From positions 12,788,716-12,852,715 of the forward strand of contig NC_045142.1 in the NCBI RefSeq assembly GCF_008831285.2: 64,000 nucleotides of DNA. Reading direction: 5' to 3'. Every line of letters starts with the position of its first letter. Position 1 is the stretch's first letter. Origin of the DNA: Nymphaea colorata (lineage: Eukaryota; Streptophyta; Magnoliopsida; Nymphaeales; Nymphaeaceae). The notes beneath the pieces are model-generated. The model made no database searches. It worked only from the letters and a program-made list of their open reading frames with translations, and was not told the DNA's origin. Below are positions 52,523 through 64,000 of the stretch, in pieces. The translations under genes and the position numbers were made by a program.

Positions 52523-54489
52523 CGCTCACTGTTGCAATGTTTTACCAAAGGAAAAAAACAAGTCAACGATTATGCAGGAAAAAAGCGAAATATAAAAGAA
52601 TCTTCGATCAGAAATGAGCACCGGCAACAAAAAAGCACCCTGGGAAATGAAAATCCCAGATCCACCAAGAATGGAAGAGAATGATTAGCCGGAGAGATGC
52701 ACTAAAAAGGGACAAGGGATTTTGTGCAGAAACAATTTTTAGGAAAGCGAACGAGATCAGGCATTTGAAACCGATAATGAGAAGTCAAACAGCAAAAGGG
52801 AAACTTCACCATTTCCGCTCAAAAGTGCGATTAGTTCCAGTTGCAGCGGAAATCTCGAAATTCTGAAAACTACACGAAAGAGCGAAGCGATTAGCGATTC
52901 TTCTTCATGAAACCTCTCGGGCTTATTCAAAAAGTAAAGAGAGGGCATTAGAGTGGACAATGACGGAGGGTAGACTAACAGCAAGAGCGCGACGATTGAG
53001 GCCACGGAAGGGGCACAATCTTGAGGCCAAAGCCGAACAAGGGAGACCAAGTTGCGTGTTTGACTCCAGTGCAAGAACAGGTCGGTCGACCCGCAGTTTG
53101 GCCTCCCATGTTTGAGCGTCATCCTCGCGCATTAAGTGTGTGCGCATTAAGTGTGTGTAGGCCAAACTCCTCATCCAACCCTTATCATTTGTGATATACT
53201 ATTTACTTTGGTGTTTGAGTGTCTCACGTTACTTTCATTATGCTTCAACTTACATGTTGGTGGCCTTTCAACCTGCTCATTGTACCAACCCCCTTCGTGA
53301 TCCTCCTCTTGCTTTCCTTTTTAAAAGATTTCTGTGGTCTTTTCTAACATCTTCATTTGTCGACACATTCAGCTTATTTCCAATCATATTTATGATTAAC
53401 TTGTCTCGAAGATATCGAGTGTCTTCATTGGTGGAGAGTCGACTTGCATTGGTGAAAATAAAAACAAAGTTTCAAGACGCCTTGGTCTACTCAACTTGGC
53501 CTTCATTGGGGAAGCCATGAAAAACAATAGTATTACCAAAAAAATATGTTGAAGAAACAAACAGTCATAAGATCATACGAATTTGTGAGTAGATCTCCAT
53601 GCCCCCGTGCTTTTGTTTAAAATTGAGTGAGATTTACAATGTCATATTTTTTATTGCGAATAACTTCATTCGAATGCTTGGACATTTGAAGGTGTTGCAT
53701 AAATGTTCCTATTGACAAGCCATTTTTTAGTGAGATTTACAATGTCATATTTTTGTTGAAAATAACTTCATTCCAATGGTTGGACATTTGAAGATGTTGC
53801 ATAAATGATCCTACTGGCAAGCTCGTTTGTTTATGGGCATAACAAGAGAAGTTATAACAATAGGCACATCACCATGTAGTGTGATGTAATTTAAATCACA
53901 CAGTAAAATAAGATCTTGCACTTGTTTTTATCCACTATGAAAAAAATTACGTGTTTAAAACAAACTTGATACCCAAATCACCCTTAAACTAGCTATCTAT
54001 TTTCGCTTCATGAAATTAATTCAGCCATCTATTTTCGCTTAAATGACCTATGTTTCATCTATATGACTTAACCACTCACTATAACTAATTGTGCATTCTT
54101 TTTTGATAAAATTGAGTACCAAAAACAAAATCCTCTCTTGGAAAATTGAACTTCATACTAAACTCAATTACCAATATATTTTCTTGAATTATGTCAGATC
54201 CTTTGGGCTTACACACGCACACACATATTTGGTAAATTCGTTGACAGATGAACTATCAGAATAAATGTACAACAGGTTTATAGCAAGTTGTTTTACATTT
54301 TGTTTAAGAATTAATATTCTTTTGTTTGATTGAACGTTATGCTGAGTAGTTGTAGTAAATTACCTACATATGTTGATGATTGTGCTTGAAACATGCAATT
54401 ATTCGCAGGAAATATTGATTGTTCTTTAAATAAGAAAGGTTACTTCATGTGTAGTTTGTGCCTAACACACTGTACCAAGTTAAAAATGA
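52523..54489. other. Reticulon promoter region and intergenic DNA
   Basis: 52523-53150 is the likely promoter and 5'UTR of the minus-strand reticulon gene and is less AT-rich than the flank. The open stretch at 53191-53520 (plus) has no motif. A two-copy repeat occupies 53626-53827. No definite core promoter was chosen. Confidence 0.35.
53626..53827. repeat. Tandem duplication, about 103-bp period
   Basis: agtgagatttacaatgtcat begins at 53626 and again at 53729, and the copies stay alignable through aacttcatt(c)...tggacatttgaa(g)...gttgcataaatg. About 10% diverged by eye. Confidence 0.85.
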
Positions 54490-55960
54490 CTGCCAAGAAA
54501 GAAGGATTAAAATTTGAAGTTATTTTTTATTGAATGTGCATGAGACACATGTTAAAGTGACAACACAAAGCAAGTATCTTTTGTCGTGCATAGATTACTT
54601 GTTTGATCAGCTTAAAGGTGTTTGTGTTTTCTCTAAAATATTTGAGGTCCATGTATCATCAATTGAAGAATATGGAGATAGGTGTGCCTAAAACTGCTCT
54701 CCAAATAGACATTACAAATATCACTAGTTGATTTGACAAATTTTCATGTAGCCTTTGTGGACTTAATGAATAGGGTATTCAAATTATACTTGGATCAATA
54801 TATAATTCCTCCCATTGATGATATTGTAATCTCTACTCCAAAAGTAGGGAGAAATATAAAAAACACCTCAAGCTAATATTTATCTTTATTAAGAGAAAAT
54901 AAATTGTATGCCAAGCTCAATAAACGTGAATTTTGGTTTGAAAAATTTATCTTTTTAGGGCACATTATTTTAGGTGAAGGCAGCGATGTGGACTTATCAA
55001 AGTGGAAGCAGTACTTAATTGGGAGAGTCCTACTTCTGTTATGGAGATTTGTTGCTTCTTGGGTTAAGCAGGATATTAAAGAAGATTTATTTAAGATTTT
55101 TTCGTCGTTGTCTCTATAACTAAAAATAATGTCAAGTTTGAGTAAAATTCAACTTCTGAAAAAAGCTTTAAAAAACTGAAAAGGAAACCCACATAGGCTC
55201 TGATGCTTGCCTTGCCTAAAGAAGGGTTTGAATTTATTATTTACAATGATGCTTCTCATAAAGGATTAGGTTGCATTTTAATCCAGAATGATAAGATAAT
55301 TACATATGCATCTTGAAAACTAAAAAGACATGAACAAAATTGTCCTAAATATGGCTTGAAATTGGCAGCCATAGTTTCTGCCTTGAAGATATAGAGACAT
55401 TATCTATAAGGAGAAAAATTCATCACAAGAGCTTAAGGTACTTAGCTAGAAAGAATTAAATATGAGACAAAGAAGATGGTTAGAACCAATCAAAGATTAT
55501 GATTGTACCATTGATTACCACTTTGAAAAGGTTAACCAAGGGACAGATGCATTGAGTAGGAAGAGTTCATTTACTATTTGCTCACATAAAAGCTACGCTA
55601 CTTGTGCTCCTTTTGGAGATGTGAGCCTTGAGGATCAAATTGAAATAGATAGTGTGGAGTCTTATGTGCACAAGTGTAAGTTCAACTTGTCCTCTATGGA
55701 TGGATAAGAAAATTCCAAGCCCATGATGAGAATTTGCAAATGATTGTTCATGCAGTAAAAAGAGGGGAAAAAGGAAGTTAAGGTAACCAATGACAATATT
55801 TTGATGTTTAGAAATAGAGTGTGTGTACCTGATAACATAGAACTTGAACAATATTTATGAGAAAAACACATACTTCTAAATATGCAACACACCTAGGCAG
55901 TGCAAAGATTTATCGAACTCTTAAGAAAAACTACTAGCGGCCTAGTATTAGAGCAAGGTT
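54490..55960 (+). pseudogene. Decayed Ty3/gypsy pol: RT, RNase H and start of integrase
   Basis: In shifting plus frames: RT pieces (IDYLFDQLKGVCVFSKI at ~54590; VDLMNRVFKLYLDQ at ~54765; LYAKLNKREFWFEKFIFLGHI at ~54905); RNase H end (RRWLEPIKDYDCTIDYH...TDALSRKSS at ~55475-55568); and integrase zinc-binding region (frames around 55850-55945, ending near LKKNY.RPS). Stops and frameshifts are frequent, so it is dead. No LTR was recognised next to it. Confidence 0.8.
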
Positions 55961-56055
55961 TAGAACCTTAAGGGTCTAGATACATGCATGCATGTAACAA
56001 AGTTTAATATTTACGGTGGGCACTCATAATTGATGGCTTGACTTGTAGGACAATG

Positions 56056-57006
56056 TCTCCTCATCATAAAGGCCATGGTCATGGCCACATAGTTGAGGCA
56101 CCAAAGGTCAGTTTTTCTAAGGAAATGTCTCAAGAAAGTGCAACTAGAGATTCCTATAGAAACTAGAGAAGTAAAGTCGGGATGCTTAAAACAAGCATGT
56201 AAATTGGGTGTGAAATCCTTTTCAAGTATAGAAGATCTCGTAGTGGCAGAATTGTGGCTGCATGAAATAATGAAAAATTTCAAGTGTCTAACAACACCAA
56301 TGATGATAAACTTGTTCATATAACATTCATATTACACACTACTATGGTCTAGTGGGAAACCATCTATGGGACATACCCAAATTAGAACCCAATAACATGG
56401 GTTGATTTTTTAAAACAATTTGAATAAAATATTATCCAGCTCCCTATTTAGACACTAAGCTGTAGGAGTTCTTTCAAATTATGTAGGGAACTATGTCAAT
56501 TAATGAGTGTGAGCGTAAGTTTAACAGAATGTTAAATTCCTTGACTAGGGTAACTTTGTGTGAGGTATAAAGGTGCAAGAGGCTTGAGCATGGATTAAAT
56601 CTAGGGATTAAGAGACAAGTAGGGTTAGAAGACACAAGGTATTTTAACAGTTGGTAGAGACAGCTCAATTAGCAAAAACAGTTATACATGAGAAATGAGA
56701 AGCTCAAGGCAAACACAAATGAAGAAGTGATATTGAGCCAGTGCCAAGTAGTAGTAATCAACCAATGTAACCATCTCAATGACAACACAAGCTTATACTA
56801 AAGGGAAGTAATTCTACAACAACCCATACAACAAATTATCTATGAGTAGAGAAAGTGATTATGCTACATTAGGCACATGATCAACTGGAGGATTACCAAG
56901 ATCCATGGGACCTTGCCACAAAATATGTGGCGAAGACATCTAGAAGAATGTCAATGAGCATTCAGATGTTGTTATGAATGTGGACAGATGGGGCATCTTA
57001 GAATAG
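56056..57006 (+). pseudogene. Decayed Ty3/gypsy gag, first part
   Basis: Starts near ATGTCTCCTCATC (56056) with a His/Gly-rich head ending IVEAP. It continues as gag-like readings (DFLKQFE at ~56405, GTMSINECERKFNRML at ~56490, then a LEHGLNLGIKRQVGLED reading at ~56580). It reaches a CCHC knuckle at 56970-57002 (C-Y-E-C-G-Q-M-G-H-L-R), cut by the solo LTR. The reading resumes at 60016, where the last knuckle Cys is Tyr. Confidence 0.75.
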
Positions 57007-57489
57007 TGTTATCACCCCAATTTTTTTCAAAAATACTATATTCGGATTTAATCTTAGACCCAAAACAAATTTGCAACTATTCGATCTAAAATGAACTTTT
57101 AAACCCAAGTTTAGATCCAAATCAAGCATTTCAAACCCAAAATTCGAAATCGAATTCGAAATGACAAAATTTGAGCGTCACGCATGGGCGGACCTTCCCT
57201 TTGTTTTAAGGTTTCGTTCTTACACCAAAACATGTTTTTAAACCTTTATCGTGCGCTAGAATGTATCGGCGAGCAATTGAACCTAGTCCAAATTTAAAAC
57301 GAGTCCGGAGTCACTCGAAACGAAGTCGACCACCCATTTAAAACAAAAAACCAATTTTATACACTTTATAAATAAATTAAACAAAAAAAAGGAAAAAGGA
57401 GTTTTATGCTCATTTTATCTTATTTTTTATTTTCATATCATTTTATTAAATTTAAAAAAACAAAAAAAAGGAGAAAGAAGGGGTTTTGT

Positions 57490-57650
57490 GTGCCACGCAC
57501 AGTCGCGCGACCGCGCGTTGCGGGATAGTGCGTGCCTGTTCCGTGATCATGCGATCGTGCGACGCACAACACGCAACCGCGTGTGCGTGACGCGCAACCG
57601 CGTGTGCGTGACGCGCAACGCACGATCGCATGTGCGGTTGCGTCTGTGCA
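57490..57650. repeat. CpG-rich patch with 21-bp tandem units in the LTR U3
   Basis: gcaaccgcgtgtgcgtgac starts at 57573 and again at 57594; shorter gcgcgacc, gcgatcgtgcg and gcacgatcgcatg words surround it. It stands out sharply from the AT-rich neighbourhood. Confidence 0.85.
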
Positions 57651-57891
57651 TGTGTGTTTTTCGGTGCCAACACATGAACCCCATTTTTCTTCAAAAATCG
57701 ACCGTCAAGGGTGATTTTGGGCATTTTAATTGGCCACTAGCCCCGTCTAAACCTCAAAAATGGATTTGCAGGCCTAATGGCCAATCATACTCATTTCAAA
57801 CCCATTTCTTTTCAAAATTATTTGAAATTCATAAGAAAACCTTGTCAAATTAAAAAAAAATTGAATTTTGAGTTTTGGCTCCAAAACTCTC

Positions 57892-57899
57892 TATAAAAA
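57892..57899 (+). promoter_or_regulatory. TATA box of the second solo LTR
   Basis: TATAAAAA in the context ctctctataaaaaccctc, followed by a T/C-rich leader, a common arrangement in plant LTR promoters. Confidence 0.55.
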
Positions 57900-59121
57900 C
57901 CCTCATTTTCCTCCCTCTTGAGGAATGAGCCAACCATGGAGGAACCACTTGTGCTTCTTCACTTGTAATTCTAAATTTTCATTTGCTCTCTCTTTCCATT
58001 TCTCTCTTCTTCTCTAACCTTAGGAGCAAGCTTTATCAAGCTACAACTCTTCAAAGGAGCACAAAGAGATCTCTTGGAGGTTCATCATTTTGAAGTTTCA
58101 TCTTAGGCGATTCCAATATCATTCAAAAGAGAAGACTCATTTCCAATATCATTCATATTCGAGGTATGTAATCTTCCTTTCATTTTCATCTATTTCCTCT
58201 TTTCCTCTTCTCACCTCCCTATGGCCGTGCAAGAAACCTCAAATGATTTTTTATCAGGAATCGAGAACTAGAACTTGAGTGCACGGGGAGTATGAGCAAG
58301 ACGGAATAAATTTCGTTTCTTCATTTTATTTTCAAAAATATGCTTGTAATATTGTCTTACTCATCATATATGTTTGATATGATGTTCATGCATGATATTC
58401 TAATTTTTCCTTAATTAATGAGCAAATGCACGGTGATAATGAGTGCTTGGGTTGAGATTTCTATATTTTTATGCTGATTTTTTAGGTTGGTACTTGTCCA
58501 ACCTCGAAAAACCGTTCACGAATTTGTACATGTTAAAGTGCATCTTTATGTCATTTTCATGCTTAGTTTATTTCTTAATAAGCCGATATTTTCATGCTTA
58601 GTTTATTTCTTAATAAGCCGATTAGGAACACTAATGAGTGCTTCGTTATTCCCCATTTTATGTATTTTTGATTTTCTTTCATACCCAATGATGAGAGAAA
58701 TCAATTTTCTTGTAATAGTTGTGATTTTTTATTCACACATAGAAATATTCATAATTATATTTTCTAAAATATTTTCAAAACCAAATACCCTCTCTAATGT
58801 GGGCTTGGAGACTTAGCTTAGGCTCTTGCATGACCCCAACTTTCCCTCCGGCCTACATCAAAAATCGAAGTCAGATATTTTCAATTCATTTCTTGATTTT
58901 AACTCTCACGATAGCATATACTTATATATGTGTTATATATGTATACGTGCACATGAATATCTTTCTTTGTTTTTCTCTCTTTATAATTTAACATATTTTT
59001 ACAAACTCTCATATACGTATATATGAATATATATATGTGTGTATTCAATTTTAAAATATCTCTCTCTCTTGCTAAAATGATCTTCTCTTCTCTACTTGAT
59101 TTAAACCTCATTTTTATAAGC

Positions 59122-59127
<6 letters not shown>

Positions 59128-59163
<36 letters not shown>
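59128..59163. repeat. (TA)n microsatellite
   Basis: About 18 TA units between ctttca and tcttttt, within the long U5. Confidence 0.95.
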
Positions 59164-59165
<2 letters not shown>

Positions 59166-60015
59166 TTTTCTTTTAAATCTTTGATTTTGTGATTTTCAAG
59201 AGCTCTTTCTCTCTCTTCTCATCTATATTTCTCTTGTGATCAAGTCTTTATCTTTTATATTCTTTTGAACATTTTTCTTTGAAGATATTTTTTATCTACC
59301 GATTTCACTAAGACCAAAACTCAAAGCAATGACTCAATATTGGAATCATGCTTGAGGATCTACAACCCCATTTCATTTTAAAAAACTTTTTTCTTTTCAT
59401 CAAAAATATTTATTATAAAAATATTAGATGTATGCGATGGTAGGAATGTCTTTAGATGAATGTTGTGGTAGGAATGACTAATGTAGGATCAATGCATTCA
59501 TGCATCCACATTCACTTAACATCACAAATGAGCATAATCACATTCCTAAAAGAACTTAAGTAAGATGAGATAGAGTTATAATTAGGTAGTGACCGAATTA
59601 GAACAAAATCTCAAACCTACTCAAAGTCTTAAGAGAGCACTAAAGTGACTTTAAAAATGATTTCCCAAGCTTTCTAAATGATATTTCCCAATTATAGTTT
59701 TCTCCAAAATGTTTCACATTCTCAAGTAATTCTTTCAAAATCTTTTCAAAAGTTTGAAACATCAAACTTTTAATATTTTTCTCAAACACTACACCAGATA
59801 TAGAATGAAAGGGATGTTCAAGCGAAAACGAAATGCATCAAGGATAAACATAGCCCTTGGATTAATTAACCCCGGTAAAGGCATCAGGAACAGTCGATCC
59901 TCGTACCGATGGGTGAGTCCCTTTCTCTCTCATTTCAAAAAAAAAAAAACATCATTTTTCTAAAACATTCGAAAAAACCAAAACCAAAAGAAATTTTTGA
60001 GATGCAAACAAATAG

Positions 60016-60955
60016 ATTATCCACTTCACTTCTCCAAGAAGATAGATTGGGGCCTCAACCTTCAAGCATTGGGGGTATATCTGCATCAGGTTCTAATGAC
60101 AAATGAGTCGAGATTGAGCAAGTACAACTCAAGGCAAAACTCGTGGACAAAGAAAAGTTTTGTAGTGCCAATTTAAGAAGATGTGGTAGTTTCTGATGTA
60201 ATTGTAGGTAAATGTTTTCTTTTTAATAAGGAGGTATATGTTTTTATTGATACTAGATCGAATTACTTTTTTGTATCACTTAGAGTTGCTATATGGTTAA
60301 ATAGCAGTGTTTGGTATCTATGTTTAGTAGCAATCACACCCTTGGGGGATGTTGTAAAGGTTAAAGAAGTATATCATGCTTGCATTATATCATGAGACGT
60401 ATTTCAAATACTTGTAGACTTATTACCTATGGAAATGCAAAAATTTGAAATGATTTTAGGCATGGATTGTTTAGAAGATATCATATATTGGGGGATTGTA
60501 ACAGAAAAGAAGTCATATTTCATATTTCAGATGATGTCAAAGCTATATTCCAAGGGAAAAGCATAATCCTACATGTGTAAATTATTTCTTGTCATATTAC
60601 TTAGTAAATGCTAATGTACATCATTCTCTAAGCATGAGACGAGAGACATCCCTATAGTATGCAAGTATCTAGATGCATTTCTAGATGAACTGCTGAACTT
60701 GTTGTTTGATCATGATATTGAGTTTACTACTGAGCTCACCCCAGGAACTTAGCTCATCGTTGTTACCTCCCTACAGGATGGTCCCTATAGAATTAAAAGA
60801 ATTAATAATCCAATTATAGGAATTGGTAGATAATAAGTTCATTTGGCCCAGTCCATCTCCTTGAGGTGTGCCTCTTTCTATTTGTCAAGAAAAAGGATGG
60901 GAATCTTAGGTTATGTATTAATTATAAGTAGTTAAATAAAGTAGTTAGGGAGTCC
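60016..60955 (+). pseudogene. Decayed Ty3/gypsy gag end, protease and start of RT
   Basis: Continues the gag of 56056 after the solo LTR. Protease-like reading at ~60180-60390 (VFIDTRSNYFFVS, with the catalytic DSG/DTG changed to DTR). Then MILGMDCL at ~60450 and RT start pieces (IELKELIIQL at ~60790, KDGNLRLCINYK at ~60893). It stops matching after ~60955 in front of a GA-rich block. Stops and frame changes throughout. Confidence 0.75.
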
Positions 60956-63900
60956 TTTCAAAAAATTTGCATTTTTCTCCCTTTGTTGTTTGGAAGAACA
61001 GAGGGAGAGAGAGTGCGAGAAAGGAAGTGCATTGAGAAAATGAGGGACAAAGAGCTTGAGAGAAAGAGGTTAGGGGACGCATGAAGGAGAAGGGAAGATA
61101 CAAGGGAGGTAGAGAGCTGACATGAGAAAGGTTGAGAAGGAAGAAGCAGGCAACAATGAGGTAAAACCACTTTGGATATCTGATTTTTCTCTATAACTTC
61201 TAATCTTTACTTTTTGGATTAGATGATTATCTTGATAACAAGTTGAGGAATATCATTTTTAACAATTCTTAGCATGAGTTTCATGTTGTAGTGATATTTT
61301 CTTGGTTTAGAGATGCTTCATGAGGTAATTTTTTGGGATTTTCTTAGATTTTGATATGAATTTAATTAGACAAGGAGAAAGTGAACTAAGTATGGAGGAT
61401 TTTATCTTCAACATGTTTTAAATGGGGGACACTTTCTTAAACTCAAAGGGGGTTGTGGTGCATATGGTCAGCCTTTGGGAGTTCAATTAGCATTAGTTTA
61501 AATCTGAAAAAATAGAAATTAATAAGCAACACTTAGTCAAATCAGGTTTTGGTTTATGACTGGACCAAACGGAGGGATTGGATCTAAAATGTAAAACTTG
61601 TGACTACGCTAATATGTTGTTGATTACAATAAGTGGGCATGCAAAACCGCACCTGAGGGTGTGCTCAAAGATTATGTTAAACAAAACTCCTTCTTGTTGA
61701 GCATAATTTTGCATGCCTCAATCTAAGTACATATTTTTATTGTTTAGTTTGATGATGCATGGACAATTATATTCAAACATGTAGTAGGATTGTAAGTACA
61801 ACTGATTTAATGTTTGTCTGAATTATTTAATTATGTGGTGGATGAATCATGAAAATAGATAAGTAGAACAAATTGAACATAATTGATCTCTTGCTTAACC
61901 TTGTTTTGTTCATTTATATGCTATACAAATTAGAGTTTAGATGCTTATAGCTTATTGAAGTTGCTTAAATTATCTTTTATAACTACTTCATTATCTCATG
62001 TACAATTGAGATGCTTGAAGAGAAAGTCTAATTAATGTTACAAGTTGGGTTAGAAATATGGTTAAAATTGTCAATTATGTCATAACTTAGAGATTGACTT
62101 GTCAAAAATTAGAGTTTTAGGAATTGAGATAGAAGCGTAGTGGTGAAAACAATCACTTAAGGAGGAATCGTCATCTCGTATAGCATATAAATGCTCAAGG
62201 ATTAGCATTAGTCATATGTACACTTAGATTCACAACCAAAATAACGCGAGGATTAGCATTAGTCACACTGCTCAAGGATCACCCTCTATCTTGACAGCAT
62301 CGTCATCTCGAGGTGATCCTCTCCTTAAGGTGAGTACTAAAAAATAAAACAACAATGAGCATCAAAGATAACTTTGAATATGGCTTATCCCTAATGCCCA
62401 CACATACATCATGTATTTAGACATAAATACCATAGGTAGAACAACAAAGACACCAATGCATCAGGTATTGTATCTAAGCAATAAATAGTCATTGCAACAT
62501 AGGGTGTTCAATTCAAAAGGACTGCTTTGAGCATTAAGCTATGATATAGCTCTCTAATGGAATGTATAGGACTTCACAAGACCGTCGCACAGTTTACAAT
62601 CATCACACATAACACATAAGTCGCCTGGAATAGTAGAATATAGGGTAGCCCCGCTATGACTCTGATACGGGCCAGACTAGGAGCCCGCCGTCCTACCAGA
62701 CTCCCACCTAGGTTGAGCTCAGCTATACCTTCAATAGTTGTGTGTCCCATATTCTACACAAGAACGGGTTAGTGAGAAGCACTTCACAATATGGTCTATT
62801 CTCTATAAGTCCGCTCTCAGAACCTAGCTCCTACTCTACACACCTAACCCCTTTCATAACGGGCTTGACTTATGTCCAGTCAATGTAGTTCATTCATGAT
62901 AAATCTGGCCGTAGGCCATCGTTCGATGTCCAGCTCACGCTTATGCTCTCAATAGCAGAACATTAATCATAAACCAGCAAAACATAATAGTACGTAAAAA
63001 ACAACACATATTCAAACTATGTATATATTACACAATTAGGCTCGTATGCTAAGGGTAATTAGATCAACCAGACTAAATATTTAGATCTTGACATGCCCCA
63101 AATGTCAAAAAAAATGAGATTTTGGAATATCTAAGTGAATCATAAAAAATTGGAGTACATGAACCGAATAAATAAACATTTGGATCTCATGGATGCAGTT
63201 CCTGATCCGTGTTATCATTGATCCATGTAATGATTCCTAGATCTAATATGAATGCATGAAAACTGAGTCCAGATAGAGTTGATATCTGGTTTTTAAGGCT
63301 TTGGGACATGGGCATAAAGTGAACTTGATCTGAAATCCAAAGCATTGAGATCTTAATATGAATTCAGGATCTGATTAAGGAAATTCAAATTTATACTTTA
63401 TGATCCAATTTGAAGATCTAAATCTGAAAGTTTAATGCTAGGGTTTGGACCCAGGGTCAACTAAGGTTGAGATTTAGGTTTAATTTTGAAATCCAAACTT
63501 GGAAATTTTGATATCTTGATCCAAATAATGTTGAGATTTGAAATCCAAAGTTCAAATTAGGATCTAAGTCTATAAGGCCTGAAATTATAAACCAAATTCT
63601 AACATCTAAGATCCAAAGTTCTAGATAAAAATCCAAATTGAAATATAGTTTTATGTAAGATCCAAAATCATGATCCAGATTACTTGAAATATAGATCTGA
63701 TGCTGCTAATGTAATATCCAAATTAAGATCCAATTTTTTAGAATTCAAATTTAATTAGATCCAAATTCAAATTCAATAAAATCCACTTCACAAGGTTGGT
63801 ATCCATTATAGGCTCACATGACTCATCTGGGTTCAAAGAGGTAGCTTAGGTGAAACTTGTTGGGATTGGGGTTTCAATTGAGCTTCAACATGGGTTAATA

Positions 63901-64000
63901 ATGGGTTTGGTGTTGAGTACTTGACTAAGGCATCAAGTGAACATAATGTAGTTGTATGTAGGTTCAACCTAGGGTTTAGATCTCAATCATGTTTAAACCT
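60956..64000. other. Unassigned AT-rich DNA, no recognised gene
   Basis: 60990-61150 is GA-rich. 61400-62130 has no structure I can name. 62165-62330 repeats aggattagcattagtca and cgtcatctcg twice each. 62640-62960 is less AT-rich and might be part of an LTR. 63060-63790 is built from drifting atccaaa/gatctaaa words (see findings). No exon or protein domain is recognised. Confidence 0.45.

Larger units (their letters stand above)
57007..60010 (+). mobile_element. Second very long solo LTR (3,004 bp), inserted into a gypsy gag
   Basis: Begins TGTTATCACCCC and ends GCAAACA (TGTT/AACA inverted termini), with identical AATAG at 57002-57006 and 60011-60015. A TATA box (TATAAAAA, 57892-57899), about 885 bp in, is followed by a T/C-rich leader (57955-58020), setting U3, R and a long U5. 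Removing the element and one AATAG copy rejoins the gag zinc knuckle in frame, which fixes the boundaries independently. No internal protein domains or internal copies of the ends are seen. Also inside: a CpG-rich patch with 21-bp repeats (57490-57650) and a (TA)n run (59128-59163). Confidence 0.85.

Noticed and set aside
53191-53520. 109-codon plus-strand gene next to the reticulon promoter
   Set aside because: No family resemblance and no supporting splice or regulatory context.
54490-60955. Circularly permuted single gypsy element
   Set aside because: At first the two pieces seemed to abut in RT, but weak readings upstream of 54590 suggest that the first piece also contains the RT start, so the pieces overlap and need not be one element.

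Overview
The window is nuclear DNA of a flowering or other seed plant. It is AT-rich, with canonical GT-AG introns of 0.1 to 6 kb. Three genes read as plant housekeeping or membrane families, and most of the rest is old transposable-element sequence. Species cannot be fixed from the sequence. Nothing here is bacterial or organellar, and there is no operon, CRISPR array or rRNA gene.

Genes. (1) 2198-3040, plus strand: the last three coding exons of cytosolic 40S ribosomal protein S5 (uS7). The exon for the first ~30 residues is not in the 2.2 kb upstream and probably lies left of the window. (2) 25712 down to 12817, minus strand: a complete nine-exon gene for a 962-residue poly(A)-polymerase/OAS1-type nucleotidyltransferase. 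All exon phases add up to one frame; intron 3 has a GC donor and intron 5 is swollen by nested transposons. (3) 52522 down to 40887, minus strand: a complete five-exon gene for a 243-residue plant reticulon-like (RTNLB) ER membrane protein with 4.7 and 6.0 kb introns, one holding a copia remnant.

Mobile DNA, left to right: a cluster of a 14-base palindrome (280-468); hAT-like and other inverted-repeat elements (5162-5401, 5851-6272); a 3,153-bp solo LTR with perfect 5-bp target duplications (7486-10638); a tRNA-derived SINE (about 11034); a decayed Ty1/copia element with two diverged LTRs inside intron 5 (15610 to about 20305), itself carrying another element (16156-16831); a family of hAT MITEs with CTATGT ends and 8-bp duplications (20508-21154, 22911-23262, 45444-45910, plus a fragment); a 256-bp MITE with perfect 13-bp ends (26754-27009); a 1.8-kb PIF/Harbinger-like element with TTA duplications (28806-30617); a minus-strand SINE (39430-39610); and, right of the reticulon gene, two decayed Ty3/gypsy pieces (54490-55960 and 56056-60955). 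The second gypsy piece is split inside its gag zinc knuckle by a 3,004-bp solo LTR with AATAG duplications (57007-60010).

The three genes are functionally unrelated neighbours (translation, RNA nucleotidyl transfer, ER shaping). I found no convincing new biological system. The most informative signals are the two very long solo LTRs, one with a reconstructable insertion site, the palindrome cluster, the GC-AG intron, the hAT MITE family with one copy 39 bp from a splice donor, and several stretches of drifting short-word repeats (9037-9557, 63060-63790) that I cannot assign.
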